Of a DNA stretch of 64,000 bases, positions 1-14,444 are shown one piece after another. Below the pieces are notes generated by a model. It was given only the letters and a program-made list of their open reading frames with translations. It did no database searches and was not told the DNA's origin. The translations under genes and the position numbers were made by a program. The DNA comes from Leptospira tipperaryensis. GTDB lineage: Bacteria > Spirochaetota > Leptospiria > Leptospirales > Leptospiraceae. Location: positions 1,304,001-1,368,000 of the forward strand of contig NZ_CP015217.1 in the NCBI RefSeq assembly GCF_001729245.1, read 5' to 3'. Position 1 is the first letter of the stretch. The number at the start of each line of letters is the position of its first letter.

Positions 1-1198
1 GGAAACTGACTTCTTACCGGATGATCGTCTTCCGGTTTTAAACTTTCAAACTTCTCGTATTTCCAACCCTTGGACTGAAGAATGTTCTTTGCAAGAGATT
101 CTAATTCTTCCGAACCGATTCTTCCGGAACAGGAGCAAAGAATGATCGTTCCCGATTCTTCCAGAGACGATAGAGAACTTCCGAACAGATGCGCGTAGGT
201 CTTGAGCGCGTTCTTTTTCGACTTCGCATCCGGAGTCAGGTTCGGAGGATCGATTACGATCAGTCCGAATTTTTGATCCTTCAATACGTCTTCCAATTCT
301 CTAAAAAGATTTTTCTGAACGAATCTGTGTTTGCAAGAACTTCCGTCTTTTTTTAAACTCAGAACTCTTTGAAATGCATCCAGAGCTTCTTTGGAACCGT
401 CGACGGACGTCACGGAACGCGCTCCCGCAGAATCCATACAGATCGAAGTGAGTCCCGTATGCGAAAAAAGATGAAGACAATCTTTTCCTTTTGAGATTTC
501 CTTTTTGTCCAAGAGAAATCTTCTAAGGTTTCGAAGATCCAAAAAGATACCTCCCTTTTGTCCGGGAAGTTCCACAGGAAATTTTACGTTTTGTAAAGTA
601 ATCGTTTCTCGGATCAGGATTGCGTCTTTTCCTTGTTTGGCGCCTCTCCAGATTCTTTCGGAGAGTTTTTTATCGTCTCCGGTTTTTTCGGGAGGATCGA
701 AAAGAATTTTCGTGGGAAGAGGTTCTCCTACTTTAGAATTCTTGCATAGATCGTATAAGTTCCAGACGACCCATCGTCCGTATGCGAGAAGAGAGGAAGA
801 ATAGATCCTCACGACCCAGGTTCCGCCGATTTTATCCACGGTCACTCCGGGAAAGAGATCGTTTTCCCCGTGAAGGATCCGATAAGCGTTAGTCGTCTTT
901 CGCAATTCTTTTCTTTTGTGAAGAGAAGAGATCAGATTCTCGCGAACTTTTTCCTTTGAGAATTCGGGGAGGTTTTGTATGACTCTGATTCGTATGAGTC
1001 CGTTCTTAGAATAGATTCCCGTTGCGATCGGATGATTTTCCGTAGAGAAAAGCGTCAGCCATTCTCCATTTGCAAAGGGTGTTACCGCGGAAGAAAGATT
1101 GCCGCTAAAGATCCAAGGATGTTTTCGTTTTACGGAGAGTTCGCTCTTCCGGTTCAGTTGATATCTTCGGAACCGGAAGGCGGGGGAAGAGGGAATGT

Positions 1199-1202
<4 letters not shown>
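1..1202 (-). CDS. PUA-domain SAM-dependent rRNA methyltransferase (RlmI-like), 3' end off window
   Basis: About 400 codons are visible; the C-terminus lies beyond base 1. An N-terminal PUA-like segment carries the RKHPWIFSGNL signature of the RlmI/YccW family (23S rRNA cytosine-C5 methyltransferases). The Rossmann methyltransferase part follows, with GGIFLDLRNLRRFL, then FSHTGLTSICMDSAGA for SAM binding and VIDPPNLTPDAKSKK as the NPPY-type catalytic loop (IDPPN). No ATG, GTG or TTG lies between the upstream in-frame stop and the PUA motif. The best start is a CTG whose last two bases, with the next A, form the TGA stop of gltA (CTGA overlap), suggesting translational coupling to gltA. Family assignment is good; the modified base is inferred from homology only. 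Confidence 0.8.
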
Positions 1203-2488
<1,286 letters not shown>

Positions 2489-2690
2489 GTTCCTCTCCTG
2501 GAAAAATATAAATTATCATGCCGGATCTAATAGGGAGTCCGGTCGTTCAAGTGCGTTAAAATCGATTCAGATTCCTATCCTATTCTTTCTATCAGAGAGA
2601 CAATCCAAAAAATCAAAACGAATAAGAACTTGTTCGGAAGATTCAATTTTCATTTTAGAAATTTTGAATACTAAACGGGTGATTAGTTTT

Positions 2691-2720
2691 TTGCTTGCGA
2701 AAAATTTGATAAACTATAAA
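2691..2720 (+). promoter_or_regulatory. Candidate sigma70 promoter of the DUF4160/DUF2442 pair
   Basis: TTGCTT (2691-2696), an 18-bp spacer and TATAAA (2715-2720). The expected transcription start is about 7 nt after the -10 box, almost on the GTG start codon at 2729, and there is no Shine-Dalgarno, so the transcript may be leaderless. Confidence 0.45.
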
Positions 2721-2728
2721 GTCAAGTT

Positions 2729-2974
2729 GTGCCTAAGGTATTCGAAATCAACGGTTACAAATTTTTTTTCTTTGCGAATGAAGGAAATCCAAGAGAGTCC
2801 TTACATATTCATATCCGCAAAGGGGAAAGAGTTGCAAAATTTTGGATCGAACCTCAAGTCATGTTAGCCGAAAATTATGGATTTCGTTCTCAAGAATTGA
2901 GTTGGATTCAAGAAGAAATAGAAAGGAATCAAGTTTTGATACAAGGAAAATGGAATGATTTCTTCAACGCATGA
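2729..2974 (+). CDS. DUF4160 domain protein
   Basis: 81 aa with a GTG start. The whole protein fits the DUF4160 family: PKVFEINGYKFFFFANEG, then the conserved HIHIRKGERVAKFWI segment. Members are small, of unknown function, and nearly always sit next to a DUF2442 gene, as here. The start is fixed by the family's usual N-terminus (MP.V....Y.F.F...E). No ribosome-binding site is visible; the upstream -10 box is only 8 nt away. The pair is often speculated to be toxin-antitoxin-like from its gene organisation, but nothing in the sequence shows toxicity. Confidence 0.8.
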   Translation: MPKVFEINGYKFFFFANEGNPRESLHIHIRKGERVAKFWIEPQVMLAENYGFRSQELSWIQEEIERNQVLIQGKWNDFFNA

Positions 2975-3214
2975 AACTCGTGCTCAGAAAGTTTGGTTTG
3001 ATACGGACAATCTTTGGGTGGCTTTGTATGATGGAAGAAAGCTCGCCGTACCTTTAACTTACTTTCCTCGTTTGCTCCAGGCAACCCCGGAGCAAAGAAT
3101 GAAAGTTATAATCAGTGGCGGCGGAATCGGGCTTCACTGGGAAGAAATCGACGAAGATATAAGCGTAAGTGGACTTCTTTTGGGACTTGGAGATCAAACC
3201 AAAAAATCTTCACA

Positions 3215-3218
<4 letters not shown>
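2955..3218 (+). CDS. DUF2442 domain protein
   Basis: 87 aa; begins 20 bp inside the DUF4160 gene, so the two are translationally linked. The DUF2442 pattern is clear: WFDTDNLWVALYDGRKLAVPLTYFPRLLQATPEQR followed by GIGLHWEEIDEDISVSGLLLG. The family is small and of unknown function. The end overlaps the convergent transglycosylase gene by 4 bp. Confidence 0.82.
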
Positions 3219-5467
<2,249 letters not shown>

Positions 5468-5525
5468 TCGTTGTTGCTCTATTACCTTTTCGGCCTAAGG
5501 ATTCAATCGCAAGAAGGAAATTCCA

Positions 5526-6830
5526 ATGCAGACCCTGGAAAAAGACAAAACAATCGGAGCGTGGCCGGAAATTACTCTCTCTTCCTTTACGGAGAAAATC
5601 GTTCCTAGAAAAAAAGGGCCCGAGGGTCCGGCTCCTAGGAATCCTGAAATCCTCAGACTCAAATCGAAAATTTTAGAATACTTCTCCGGCGCTCTCAACA
5701 AAGTACATTCTCCATTTTCTAATTTAAGAATCGATCTCTTTGGAGAATTTCGTTTTCACGCCGACGTAACTTCTCCCTTCGAAGAGGAAGGTCTTTCCGA
5801 GAGGGAAAAAAATCTTCTGAAAATCTTCTTTGAAGAATTGTATGAGAGGGCGATCGAAGATCATCAATCCGATCCTGAAATCTTTCAAGTTTTAGAATCG
5901 TATCTCCTCCACGAACAAGAGTTAGACGAATATCTCGAGCTGACTCACGTTTTCGACGAAGATCTTCCGTTTATCATAGAAGCGAGGCAGGTCCTCGCAT
6001 TGATGGGAAAAATTGAATATTCAGATTCTCTAAAGAAGGAAGGAGATTCCCGTTTTCAAAAATACGGTTTTCGTTGGAAGTTCGGCGGTCTCGAGCTTGA
6101 GGATCGGGAAACGATCTACGATCTCGTCGTCACCGGAGAGGAACCCGGACTTTTGGGGCTCGCCTGGGTTTTATACAAACACGAAACTTCCGGCTTTAGA
6201 ACCGTCTTCGCGATCGAAAGAAGAATCCTTTCCGTGATCGAGACGTTTACTTCCGAAGAGAAGGAATCTTTTTTCAAAGCGTATTCTTCCCGTCACGGTT
6301 ATCTCGAAAATTATTTTGTCCTAAAGCAGTTTCGTCCAAGAGAATACAGAAAGGCCTGGCTCGAAGGAGAGAAAAAGAAAAACGGAAGATCCGTTTTGTT
6401 GGGTTCCTTGCAGGATAATATTCTCGAGGGTCAGGACGATTCTTTGGAGAAACGTTATGCGCTCTTGAAGGATAATCATCTCGTTTATACTTTATCTCCG
6501 TTCGAACTTTTGATTCTTCTGAATTCTACGGAGTCTTCGAACGTGGAGCACGAAATCGCGGGCGTGAAGGAAAAACTTCCGGATTCTTATCTTACAAAAC
6601 GCGCTCAGCTTGTTCTTCGTTTTTTTAAAAAGAATTACGAAGAATTCCTGAATACGATCGAGCAGTGCGGTCGTTTTCGTTTTACTCCCGAGATGATCTA
6701 TCTTCACGGGATCGCTTTGGTGGAAACCGGGAAGGGTGACGAGGGGATCGGACTTTTGGAAAGTCTTTTGTATCGTTTTCCGGATTCGGATTATCTGCGT
6801 CTGGTTTTGGAACGTTATAAGAAGAATTGA
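5526..6830 (+). CDS. Hypothetical protein with TPR-like C-terminus
   Basis: 434 aa, no family recognised. It is acidic and helical without signal peptide or membrane segment. The last 60 residues (YLHGIALVETGKGDEGIGLL, then LLYRFPDSDYLRLVLERY) look like one or two TPR helices. The ATG at 5526 is preceded by an AAGGAA site. Its stop codon (6828-6830) overlaps the first unit of the 47-bp repeat array, so the array seems to have grown right up to the coding end. Confidence 0.7.
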   Translation: MQTLEKDKTIGAWPEITLSSFTEKIVPRKKGPEGPAPRNPEILRLKSKILEYFSGALNKVHSPFSNLRIDLFGEFRFHADVTSPFEEEGLSEREKNLLKIFFEELYERAIEDHQSDPEIFQVLESYLLHEQELDEYLELTHVFDEDLPFIIEARQVLALMGKIEYSDSLKKEGDSRFQKYGFRWKFGGLELEDRETIYDLVVTGEEPGLLGLAWVLYKHETSGFRTVFAIERRILSVIETFTSEEKESFFKAYSSRHGYLENYFVLKQFRPREYRKAWLEGEKKKNGRSVLLGSLQDNILEGQDDSLEKRYALLKDNHLVYTLSPFELLILLNSTESSNVEHEIAGVKEKLPDSYLTKRAQLVLRFFKKNYEEFLNTIEQCGRFRFTPEMIYLHGIALVETGKGDEGIGLLESLLYRFPDSDYLRLVLERYKKN

Positions 6831-7220
6831 AATGTAGGAACTCCTTCGTTTGCGGGGTTTTGTGGTGAGACTTTTGAAATGTAGGAACTCCATCGTTTTC
6901 GGGGTTTTGCAGTGAGAGTTTTGAAATGTAGGAACTCCTTCGTTGCGGGGTTTTGGAGTGAGAGTTTTGAAATGTAGGAACTCCTTCGTTTTCGAGGATT
7001 TGCGGTGGGAGTTTTGAAATGTAGGAACTCCATCGTTTTCGAGATTTTGCAGTGAGAGTTTTGAAATGTAGGAACTCCATCGTTTTCGAGGTTTTGCAGT
7101 GAGAGTTTTGAAATGTAGGAACTCCATCGTTTTCGGGGTTTTGCAGTGAGAGTTTTGAAATGTAGGAACTCCATCGTTTTCGAGATTTTGCAGTGAGAGT
7201 TTTGAAATGTAGGAACTCTC
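6829..7220 (+). repeat. 47-bp tandem repeat array (family A motif), nine starts
   Basis: Units begin with GAAATGTAGGAACTCC at 6829, 6876, 6923, 6969, 7016, 7063, 7110, 7157 and 7204: eight full units (seven of 47 bp, one of 46) and a partial ninth. Each carries TGTAGGAACTCC, then CATCG or TTCG, a GTTTTGCAGTGAGAG-type middle and TTTT. The minus strand is open in all frames across the array because 47 mod 3 is 2, giving rotating pseudo-peptides (EGVPTFQNSH, EFLHFKTL, SYISKLSL); these are not believed to be genes. Confidence 0.95.
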
Positions 7221-7521
7221 ACAAATTAAAAACTTCCTCAGCCCGGCTTCGTTGTTCCGAGAAAGGATTTCTCCGAAAAATTCTTCTTGAAAACGGGCTT
7301 GAAGTCCGCATTGCATAAAATACGGAAAAGCCTTTCTTTTCAAAAAGAAAGAAACAAATCACAAAATTCAAAACGATTGAGAAGAAGTAGGAACTCCTTG
7401 ACAAACACCGATCCAACCGATAAAACTTGGAAAATTCTTCTAACAAGTCCCGAACAAGGCGCTCCTAAAAAAAGAAGGGCTTGTCCCGAATAGGACGAAG
7501 TCCGTATCGAGGAGAAACACA
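7221..7521. other. Non-coding gap between repeat array and 256-aa gene
   Basis: No convincing gene on either strand. One further lone family A motif (AGTAGGAACTCC, 7388-7399) sits immediately before a candidate promoter for the downstream gene. Confidence 0.6.
7400..7428 (+). promoter_or_regulatory. Candidate sigma70 promoter
   Basis: A perfect TTGACA (7400-7405), a 17-bp spacer and TAAAAC (7423-7428), about 95 bp upstream of the 256-aa gene. The -35 box directly abuts a family A motif whose last bases are AACTCC. Confidence 0.45.
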
Positions 7522-8292
<771 letters not shown>

Positions 8293-8304
8293 GCTATTTT
8301 CCCA

Positions 8305-8327
8305 TTCCGGCAATTTTCAAGCCGGAA
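8305..8327 (+). terminator. Hairpin after the 256-aa gene
   Basis: A perfect 7-bp stem TTCCGGC/GCCGGAA with a 9-nt loop, 12 nt after the stop codon. There is no immediate U tract (AAAAATTCTTTT follows at some distance), so termination is plausible but not canonical. Confidence 0.4.
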
Positions 8328-8407
8328 GCCTGAAAAATTCTTTTCCCTCTGATGGGATCTGCATATTTAGTGAATTTAACTCCCTCCGGAAACTACATAC
8401 AGGAAAG

Positions 8408-8856
<449 letters not shown>

Positions 8857-8865
8857 TGAATCCAA

Positions 8866-8898
8866 CTTTTGATACGGGGCTTCTTCTCGTATCAAAAG
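8866..8898 (+). terminator. Strong 11-bp hairpin between bactofilin gene and pdxA
   Basis: A perfect inverted repeat CTTTTGATACG/CGTATCAAAAG (8866-8876 and 8888-8898) with an 11-nt loop, 10 nt after the bactofilin stop and 16 nt before the pdxA GTG. It could be a terminator, RNA-stability element or attenuator; no U run follows. Confidence 0.5.
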
Positions 8899-8914
8899 GA
8901 ATTCTCTTAACAAA

Positions 8915-9886
8915 GTGAACCGGATCCTGATTACAGAAGGCGATCCCTGCGGAATCAGTCCGGAACTTTTCCTCACAACATTTTCATATCTCAAAAAAAT
9001 CTCCAAGACAAGACCGGTTCTCTACTTTCACTGCGGACGGTATCCTCTTCCGAAAGACTTCATTCCCGTATCCACTTCTTCTCAAGTTGAGGAAAGAGGG
9101 CTTTATTCTATCGTTCCGGACTCTCTTTCCAAAAAGGAAACAGCTTCCTTTACACCGGGAAAACCTTCAGTTCTTTCCGGAAGGTCGGCTCTTGCTTCTC
9201 TTTCCTCTGCGATCGAATTTCAGAAAGAAGGGGGAGGGGATTTGATCACACTTCCTCTCAGCAAAGAATGGGTGATCGCGTCCGGAGCTTCTACGTTTCG
9301 AGGTCATACGGAATTTCTCGCCGACGCGTATCAAAAAAAAACGTATATGCTCATGTCCGGAAACGATTTGCAAGTGCTTCCTCTCACGACTCACGTTCCT
9401 CTGGTAACGGTGCCGGAACATCTTCGAAGAATCGACCTTCCTTCTCTGGCGGACGCGATTCTTTCCTGTGATCGGATCGATCGAAAAAAACCGGTAGCCT
9501 TTCTCGGACTCAACCCGCACGCGGGAGAAGGGGGAAAGGTTGGAAAGGAAGAATCTGAAATCTTGGAACCGATGATCCAATTCTTAAAAAAGAAAGGTTT
9601 GAAAGTGGAAGGTCCTCTCTCCGCCGATTCTATGTTTGGCGAACAGGAAAGAAAAAAATATGGACTTCATCTTGCGTGTTATCACGATCAAGGTCTCATT
9701 CCTTTTAAGATGTGGGAAGGGAAGAAGGGAGTGAATCTTACATTGGGTCTTTCCTTTCTTCGTGTTTCTCCGGATCATGGAACCGCGTTTGGGATTGCCG
9801 GGAAAGGGCTTGCAGATTCAGCCAGCTTTGTAGAATGTCTGCACCGGGTTCTGGGAAATCCGGATTCTATTTCTGAAACGAGGTAA
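8915..9886 (+). CDS. pdxA: 4-hydroxythreonine-4-phosphate dehydrogenase
   Basis: 323 aa, GTG start. PdxA oxidises 4-phosphohydroxy-L-threonine in the DXP-dependent pyridoxal phosphate pathway. Family motifs are present in order: [13 protein letters not shown] at the N-terminus, [10 protein letters not shown], the metal ligand [17 protein letters not shown], the metal histidine in [13 protein letters not shown] and [14 protein letters not shown]. The DXP it depends on would be supplied by dxs, also in this window. It is followed after 1 bp by a membrane protein gene. Confidence 0.93.
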   Translation: MNRILITEGDPCGISPELFLTTFSYLKKISKTRPVLYFHCGRYPLPKDFIPVSTSSQVEERGLYSIVPDSLSKKETASFTPGKPSVLSGRSALASLSSAIEFQKEGGGDLITLPLSKEWVIASGASTFRGHTEFLADAYQKKTYMLMSGNDLQVLPLTTHVPLVTVPEHLRRIDLPSLADAILSCDRIDRKKPVAFLGLNPHAGEGGKVGKEESEILEPMIQFLKKKGLKVEGPLSADSMFGEQERKKYGLHLACYHDQGLIPFKMWEGKKGVNLTLGLSFLRVSPDHGTAFGIAGKGLADSASFVECLHRVLGNPDSISETR

Positions 9887-9887
9887 C

Positions 9888-10331
9888 ATGCCGGGACTCT
9901 TAGAACAGATCGTATTTCCCATCTTCCTCTTCTGGTTCTGCGGACTTACCCTTGTGCTCTTTCGTTCCGATTTTGAATTTGTCTGGAAGATCATCTTTGT
10001 TTTTATTTTTATCTTTTACTTCTTCCAATACTTTCCGGAATTAAAGACGAGCTACGAACGTCTGACCTCGAGTTATCCCGTCGAAATTCTTTCCTGGATC
10101 TATGGAATGGGGAGGGGAACCTACTTTTTTCTTCTCTTTCTCTGGCCTGTTGCCTTGGTAAGAATCTTTTATTCCGCTTCTCCGCAAGTGAGCAAATCCT
10201 TAGCTAAGGCTCTTGTGAGCGTGACTCTGATCTATTGGGGCGGTTTTATTCTTTATAATAATTTCTCCCCGGAAGTGGACGGGTTTTTAAACGGAACGTT
10301 TCTGAAATTCTTGAAGTTTTCTTCCAAGTGA
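9888..10331 (+). CDS. Hypothetical membrane protein
   Basis: 147 aa with about four hydrophobic segments: residues 7-25 ([18 protein letters not shown]), 31-49, 80-100 and 112-130. No family recognised. The ATG overlaps the end of pdxA closely (one base between), so it is probably co-transcribed with it and with the TPR gene 19 bp downstream. Confidence 0.7.
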   Translation: MPGLLEQIVFPIFLFWFCGLTLVLFRSDFEFVWKIIFVFIFIFYFFQYFPELKTSYERLTSSYPVEILSWIYGMGRGTYFFLLFLWPVALVRIFYSASPQVSKSLAKALVSVTLIYWGGFILYNNFSPEVDGFLNGTFLKFLKFSSK

Positions 10332-10350
10332 GGAAGGTCTAAGAGGTAGA

Positions 10351-10851
10351 ATGAATCCAATCTACTTACAATCGTTCGGTGAATCGGAAGAAGCAAAGAA
10401 ACATTTTTTGACCGCCTATGATTATCAAACCAAAGGCAATCTGAAGCTCGCGTCTTTGCATTATAGGAAGTCTATTTCTGCTAAACCGACTGCGGAAGCT
10501 TGGACTTTTTTGGGTTGGTCTTATTCTCTCGCGGGAAAATTGGATCGTGCGATCGAGTTTTGTAAGAAGGCGATCGAAACCGATTCCAGTCTCGGAAATC
10601 CTTTCAATGATATCGGAGTTTATCTTCTCCAACAAAAACGTTATGAGGAAGCCCTTCCTTGGTTTGAGAAAGCGAAGTTCGCTCCTCGATACGAAGTTCC
10701 GGTTTATCCTTATTTTAACGCAGGTTCTTGTCTGGAAATTTTAGGTCATATCGAATTGGCTCGTCTCGAGTATGAGAAGGCCGTGAAGGTTCAACCGAAT
10801 TATCCTCCGGCGAATCTTGCTCTCAAAAGAATCTACGTTCGCTACAATTGA
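10351..10851 (+). CDS. TPR-repeat protein
   Basis: 166 aa with three to four tetratricopeptide repeats: [58 protein letters not shown] and [20 protein letters not shown]. No signal peptide. It resembles the protein at 34551 in length, repeat layout and the GNP.N.IG motif, so the two are probable paralogues. TPRs mediate protein contacts; partners are unknown. Confidence 0.82.
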   Translation: MNPIYLQSFGESEEAKKHFLTAYDYQTKGNLKLASLHYRKSISAKPTAEAWTFLGWSYSLAGKLDRAIEFCKKAIETDSSLGNPFNDIGVYLLQQKRYEEALPWFEKAKFAPRYEVPVYPYFNAGSCLEILGHIELARLEYEKAVKVQPNYPPANLALKRIYVRYN

Positions 10852-11272
10852 TTTTTTTTCTTGTTAGTTCTATTTTGAAATCAATGTAGGAACTCCGTCT
10901 TTTTCGCTAAACCAAGGAAATTTATGAATTCTCGGCCATTGAACGGAAGTTTTGTGGATTTATGTGGGAACTCTTACAATTTTTCTTTCTGCGGAGCTCG
11001 ACTTCGGACAGACCATTGTTTACTCTTGGAACAAAAGTAGGAACTCCTTCGTTTGGGTGGGTTCGGCAAAAACGAATCTTAGAATTTTTTTTAAAGAGGA
11101 CCCTGGCTTTCCTGAGAAGTGTGGGAACTCTCACGGATTTCGTTTTCAAAGAAACTTCACCCCCGACCGGAGCATTTGTTTAATCCTAAAACAAAAAGAA
11201 GAATATGGCTGTTTGCTGAAATAACCGCGAAACTTCAAAAGTAGAAACTCACACCCCACCTGAAATCAGGAC
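10852..11272. repeat. Intergenic region with dispersed family A repeats
   Basis: No credible gene. Family A copies occur at 10886 (GTAGGAACTCC), 10964 (GTGGGAACTCTTAC), 11037 (GTAGGAACTCC), 11121 (GTGGGAACTCTCAC) and a degenerate GTAGAAACTC at 11241, spaced 73-120 bp apart. All read in the same orientation. Short reading frames here only reflect the repeats. Confidence 0.75.
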
Positions 11273-11587
11273 TCACTCCGGTTTTCTCTTTCGTTTCCCA
11301 CTTGCAGCTCTGAGAGTTTTGGTTTTTTTCTCGAAAGCATCCGGTTTTTCATCGAAATGAAAATAGAACTCGAAAGGTTTTTCAAGAATCTTGAAAATTC
11401 TCCAGAACTCGATGACGTCGAGCCTTCGTTCCCCGGATTCGATTTTGGAAATATAAGACTGAGGTTCGCCCAAAAGATTTGCGACGTCGATCTGAGTCAA
11501 GCCCGCGGCTTTTCTCGCGGCAATCAGATTCTTACAAAAAATTTTAGCTTCCCTTGAATGCAGAGACTTGAACAAAACAGGATCCAT
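11273..11587 (-). CDS. XRE-family transcriptional regulator
   Basis: 104 aa from the ATG at 11587, chosen over an upstream TTG because AGGA lies 8 nt before it. A Cro/C1 helix-turn-helix covers residues about 17-70: [20 protein letters not shown], then [16 protein letters not shown], as in HigA-type antitoxins and phage repressors. The C-terminal tail is short and basic ([16 protein letters not shown]). No toxin gene is adjacent. A 30-bp palindrome overlaps the promoter, so negative autoregulation is likely. Confidence 0.85.
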   Translation of the reverse strand: MDPVLFKSLHSREAKIFCKNLIAARKAAGLTQIDVANLLGEPQSYISKIESGERRLDVIEFWRIFKILEKPFEFYFHFDEKPDAFEKKTKTLRAASGKRKRKPE

Positions 11588-11592
11588 TCTAC

Positions 11593-11622
11593 ATCCTGAA
11601 ATGGAATATACCAAAATAGGAT
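11593..11622 (-). promoter_or_regulatory. Palindromic operator over the -10 box of the XRE gene
   Basis: On the plus strand: ATCCT-GAAA-TGG, then AATATA, then CCA-AAAT-AGGAT. The two half-sites ATCCTNNNNTGG are perfect inverted copies. The centre reads TATATT on the gene strand, a good -10 box 17 nt before the start codon. It is likely the binding site of the XRE protein itself. Confidence 0.6.
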
Positions 11623-12431
11623 ATTTTATAAAACGCTAAGACTTCAGTTTCAGAATTCTTTAGAATTTTAGATTCCAAATCTCCTCCGAATCAAAAAATA
11701 AGGATTTCAAATCTTGAATTCTATAACCTGAAAATCAAATTTTAAAAAGGAGAGCAAATTCGAAATTGAATTCTAAATTATATTTTTTGAATTTATTCAA
11801 AAATAACAAGAATCTCACGCTCGAAAGCCAGGGCTCTCCGGGTTACTTTTCAAAAAAAGAGAATGGACTTGCGATTCACGAAGGAAGAGTTCAGTTTTAT
11901 TTTTAAGATCGAATTCTTGACCTATCGCTTCGACGTCGGAGGAACTCCAACCTCTCAAACTCCGATTTTTTGGAAAGACGATCTTGGAGCGAAGGGTTTG
12001 TCCCAAAACTATGAGAGAAGGAAAAAATCCCGTTTTAAAAAATTCGAATCTTCTGCGTGAGTTCCCACAAATTTCGCCATGTCCGCGTTCGATTGGGATT
12101 TTGAATCATTCTCTTTCACCCTGTTGAGGTGTGAGTTCCTACATTTTAATTTTTGAGACAGGTTTTCCTTCCAAAATCGGAAAGAAACACTGGGAAAGAA
12201 TACAAAGACCTGCATTTTTCTAGCGTTCCCTTCTCGCGAGATGGGCCTTTCGATCTCAAACGTGTGAGTTCCCACAAATTTCGCCATGTCCGTGTTTGAT
12301 TGGGATCTTGAATCATTCGCTTTCACCCTGTCGAGGTGTGAGTTCCTACATTTCAGGTTTTGGGAAAAGCATTGGAACGGTTTAAAGAAATCAGAATCGG
12401 TCGACGACCTAACTGCTCTTCGCCAAAGAGC
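11623..12431. repeat. Long intergenic region with a duplicated 90-bp module
   Basis: Two copies of a 90-bp segment (12057-12146 and 12264-12353, offset 207 bp, few mismatches). Each starts with GTGAGTTCCCACAAATTTC and ends with GTGTGAGTTCCTACATTT, so each is bounded by family A motifs. The proximal 430 bp is AT-rich with no support for genes; reading frames there look like shadows. A lone GGAGGAACTCCAAC occurs near 11938. Confidence 0.75.
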
Positions 12432-13469
12432 TCAGATATTTTTAGCAGATTTAACTTTTCCAAAAATAAAGAAGTAAAGCGACGCGTAAACAGCAACTGA
12501 AATCCAAAAGATAAAACTTCCCGGAATACTCACCTCTCTGTGAATCCCAAAAAAAATCATCGCGGGTAAATTCGCGGCCGTGAAAGCAATCGACACCAGC
12601 CCTTTTTTTTCCGTTCTTACGGCAACGAGTTGATAGAGATGTCTTCTGTGTGCCCTCAGAATATTCTCCTTATCTTTTAGGCGAAGAAGAATCGTTAAAA
12701 TCCCATCCACAAAAAAAACGGGAAGCAAGAAGAACGCGGAAGTGATCTCAAACGAAGGCCAATTCTTCTCGTTGATAAAAAGAAGCGGTAAAACGGCGAT
12801 CGCGTAACCGAGAGGAAGCGAACCCGCGTCTCCCATAAACAGATGAGCCTTGGGAAGATTGAAAACGAGAAAACCGAAAACTCCGGCGCAGATCCAGAGA
12901 TAGATCGGAGGCAAAGAAGAATGAAATAAAAACGGGAACGCAAAGACCGCGAGTAAAAAGTGAGAAGAAAGAAAAGAATCCAATCCATCCATGAAGTTGC
13001 ATACGTTTACTACGAACAACACATAGACGATCAAAACGCACGTTGAGGCTCCTGGGATTCCGTCCAGTTTCCAACCGAGAAGAGTGAAGTTCACGGGCAA
13101 GAGTTGAAAGAAAAAAATCAAGAACGCGACTTCCAACAACAGACGAATTCCAGCGCCGAGGGAAAGTAGGTCGTCCGCGAGTCCGATTACAAAAAAGAAA
13201 ACGAGGCCCGCGAAAAATAAGAGCACCTTGTCTTCCGCATTCTCAAAACCGCCGAACCAAACCAAGGCGATGGAAAATACCGAAAGAAAAATCCAGATCC
13301 CTCCTGACTTCTTGGTCACCCCGATGTGCATACTTCTCTCGTTGGAGACGTCTGCGATTCCAAACGACTCCGACCGGACGTAAATCCAGGAAAGGATTGC
13401 GGTGATAAGAAAGAGAAGGACGGAAAGAATTCCCGGATTCCAGAAGTTTGCGATTTGATCCACTGGCAT
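12432..13469 (-). CDS. WecA/TagO-type undecaprenyl-phosphate sugar-1-phosphate transferase (MraY family)
   Basis: 345 aa from ATG 13469; a longer TTG-start form would overlap the dapA promoter. It is a polytopic membrane protein with about ten hydrophobic helices. The glycosyltransferase family 4 motifs are visible: [25 protein letters not shown] (Mg-binding aspartates) and [14 protein letters not shown], plus the C-terminal AHRRHLYQL. It should transfer a HexNAc-1-phosphate to undecaprenyl phosphate to start a surface glycan (O-antigen-like or other). The lipid carrier synthase uppS is elsewhere in the window. It is divergent from dapA. Confidence 0.87.
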   Translation of the reverse strand: MPVDQIANFWNPGILSVLLFLITAILSWIYVRSESFGIADVSNERSMHIGVTKKSGGIWIFLSVFSIALVWFGGFENAEDKVLLFFAGLVFFFVIGLADDLLSLGAGIRLLLEVAFLIFFFQLLPVNFTLLGWKLDGIPGASTCVLIVYVLFVVNVCNFMDGLDSFLSSHFLLAVFAFPFLFHSSLPPIYLWICAGVFGFLVFNLPKAHLFMGDAGSLPLGYAIAVLPLLFINEKNWPSFEITSAFFLLPVFFVDGILTILLRLKDKENILRAHRRHLYQLVAVRTEKKGLVSIAFTAANLPAMIFFGIHREVSIPGSFIFWISVAVYASLYFFIFGKVKSAKNI

Positions 13470-13517
13470 TCCAGATTGGATGAAACCTTCTCTTTCGCAA
13501 TCAGAAATCGAACCGAT

Positions 13518-13530
13518 TTTGATTGCCAAA
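13518..13530. promoter_or_regulatory. Possible LexA box (TTTG-N5-CAAA)
   Basis: TTTGATTGCCAAA matches the palindromic SOS box reported for Leptospira LexA1 (TTTG, five bases, CAAA). It lies in the divergent wecA-like/dapA promoter region, 28 bp before the dapA start. About one chance match is expected per window of this size, so support is weak. Confidence 0.25.
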
Positions 13531-13557
13531 TCAGGCCAAACTTGGGAACGTCACTAT

Positions 13558-14442
<885 letters not shown>

Positions 14443-14444
14443 TC

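Noticed and set aside
6829..7220. CRISPR array
   Set aside because: Units are contiguous 47-bp repeats without unique spacers, and there are no cas genes.
6492..7343. Long minus-strand repetitive protein frames over the 47-bp array
   Set aside because: They run antisense into the end of a well-supported gene and merely translate the repeat in rotating frames; no start signals.
12009..12326. 105-aa frame with an internal duplication
   Set aside because: The duplication is the 90-bp intergenic module read antisense; no other coding evidence.
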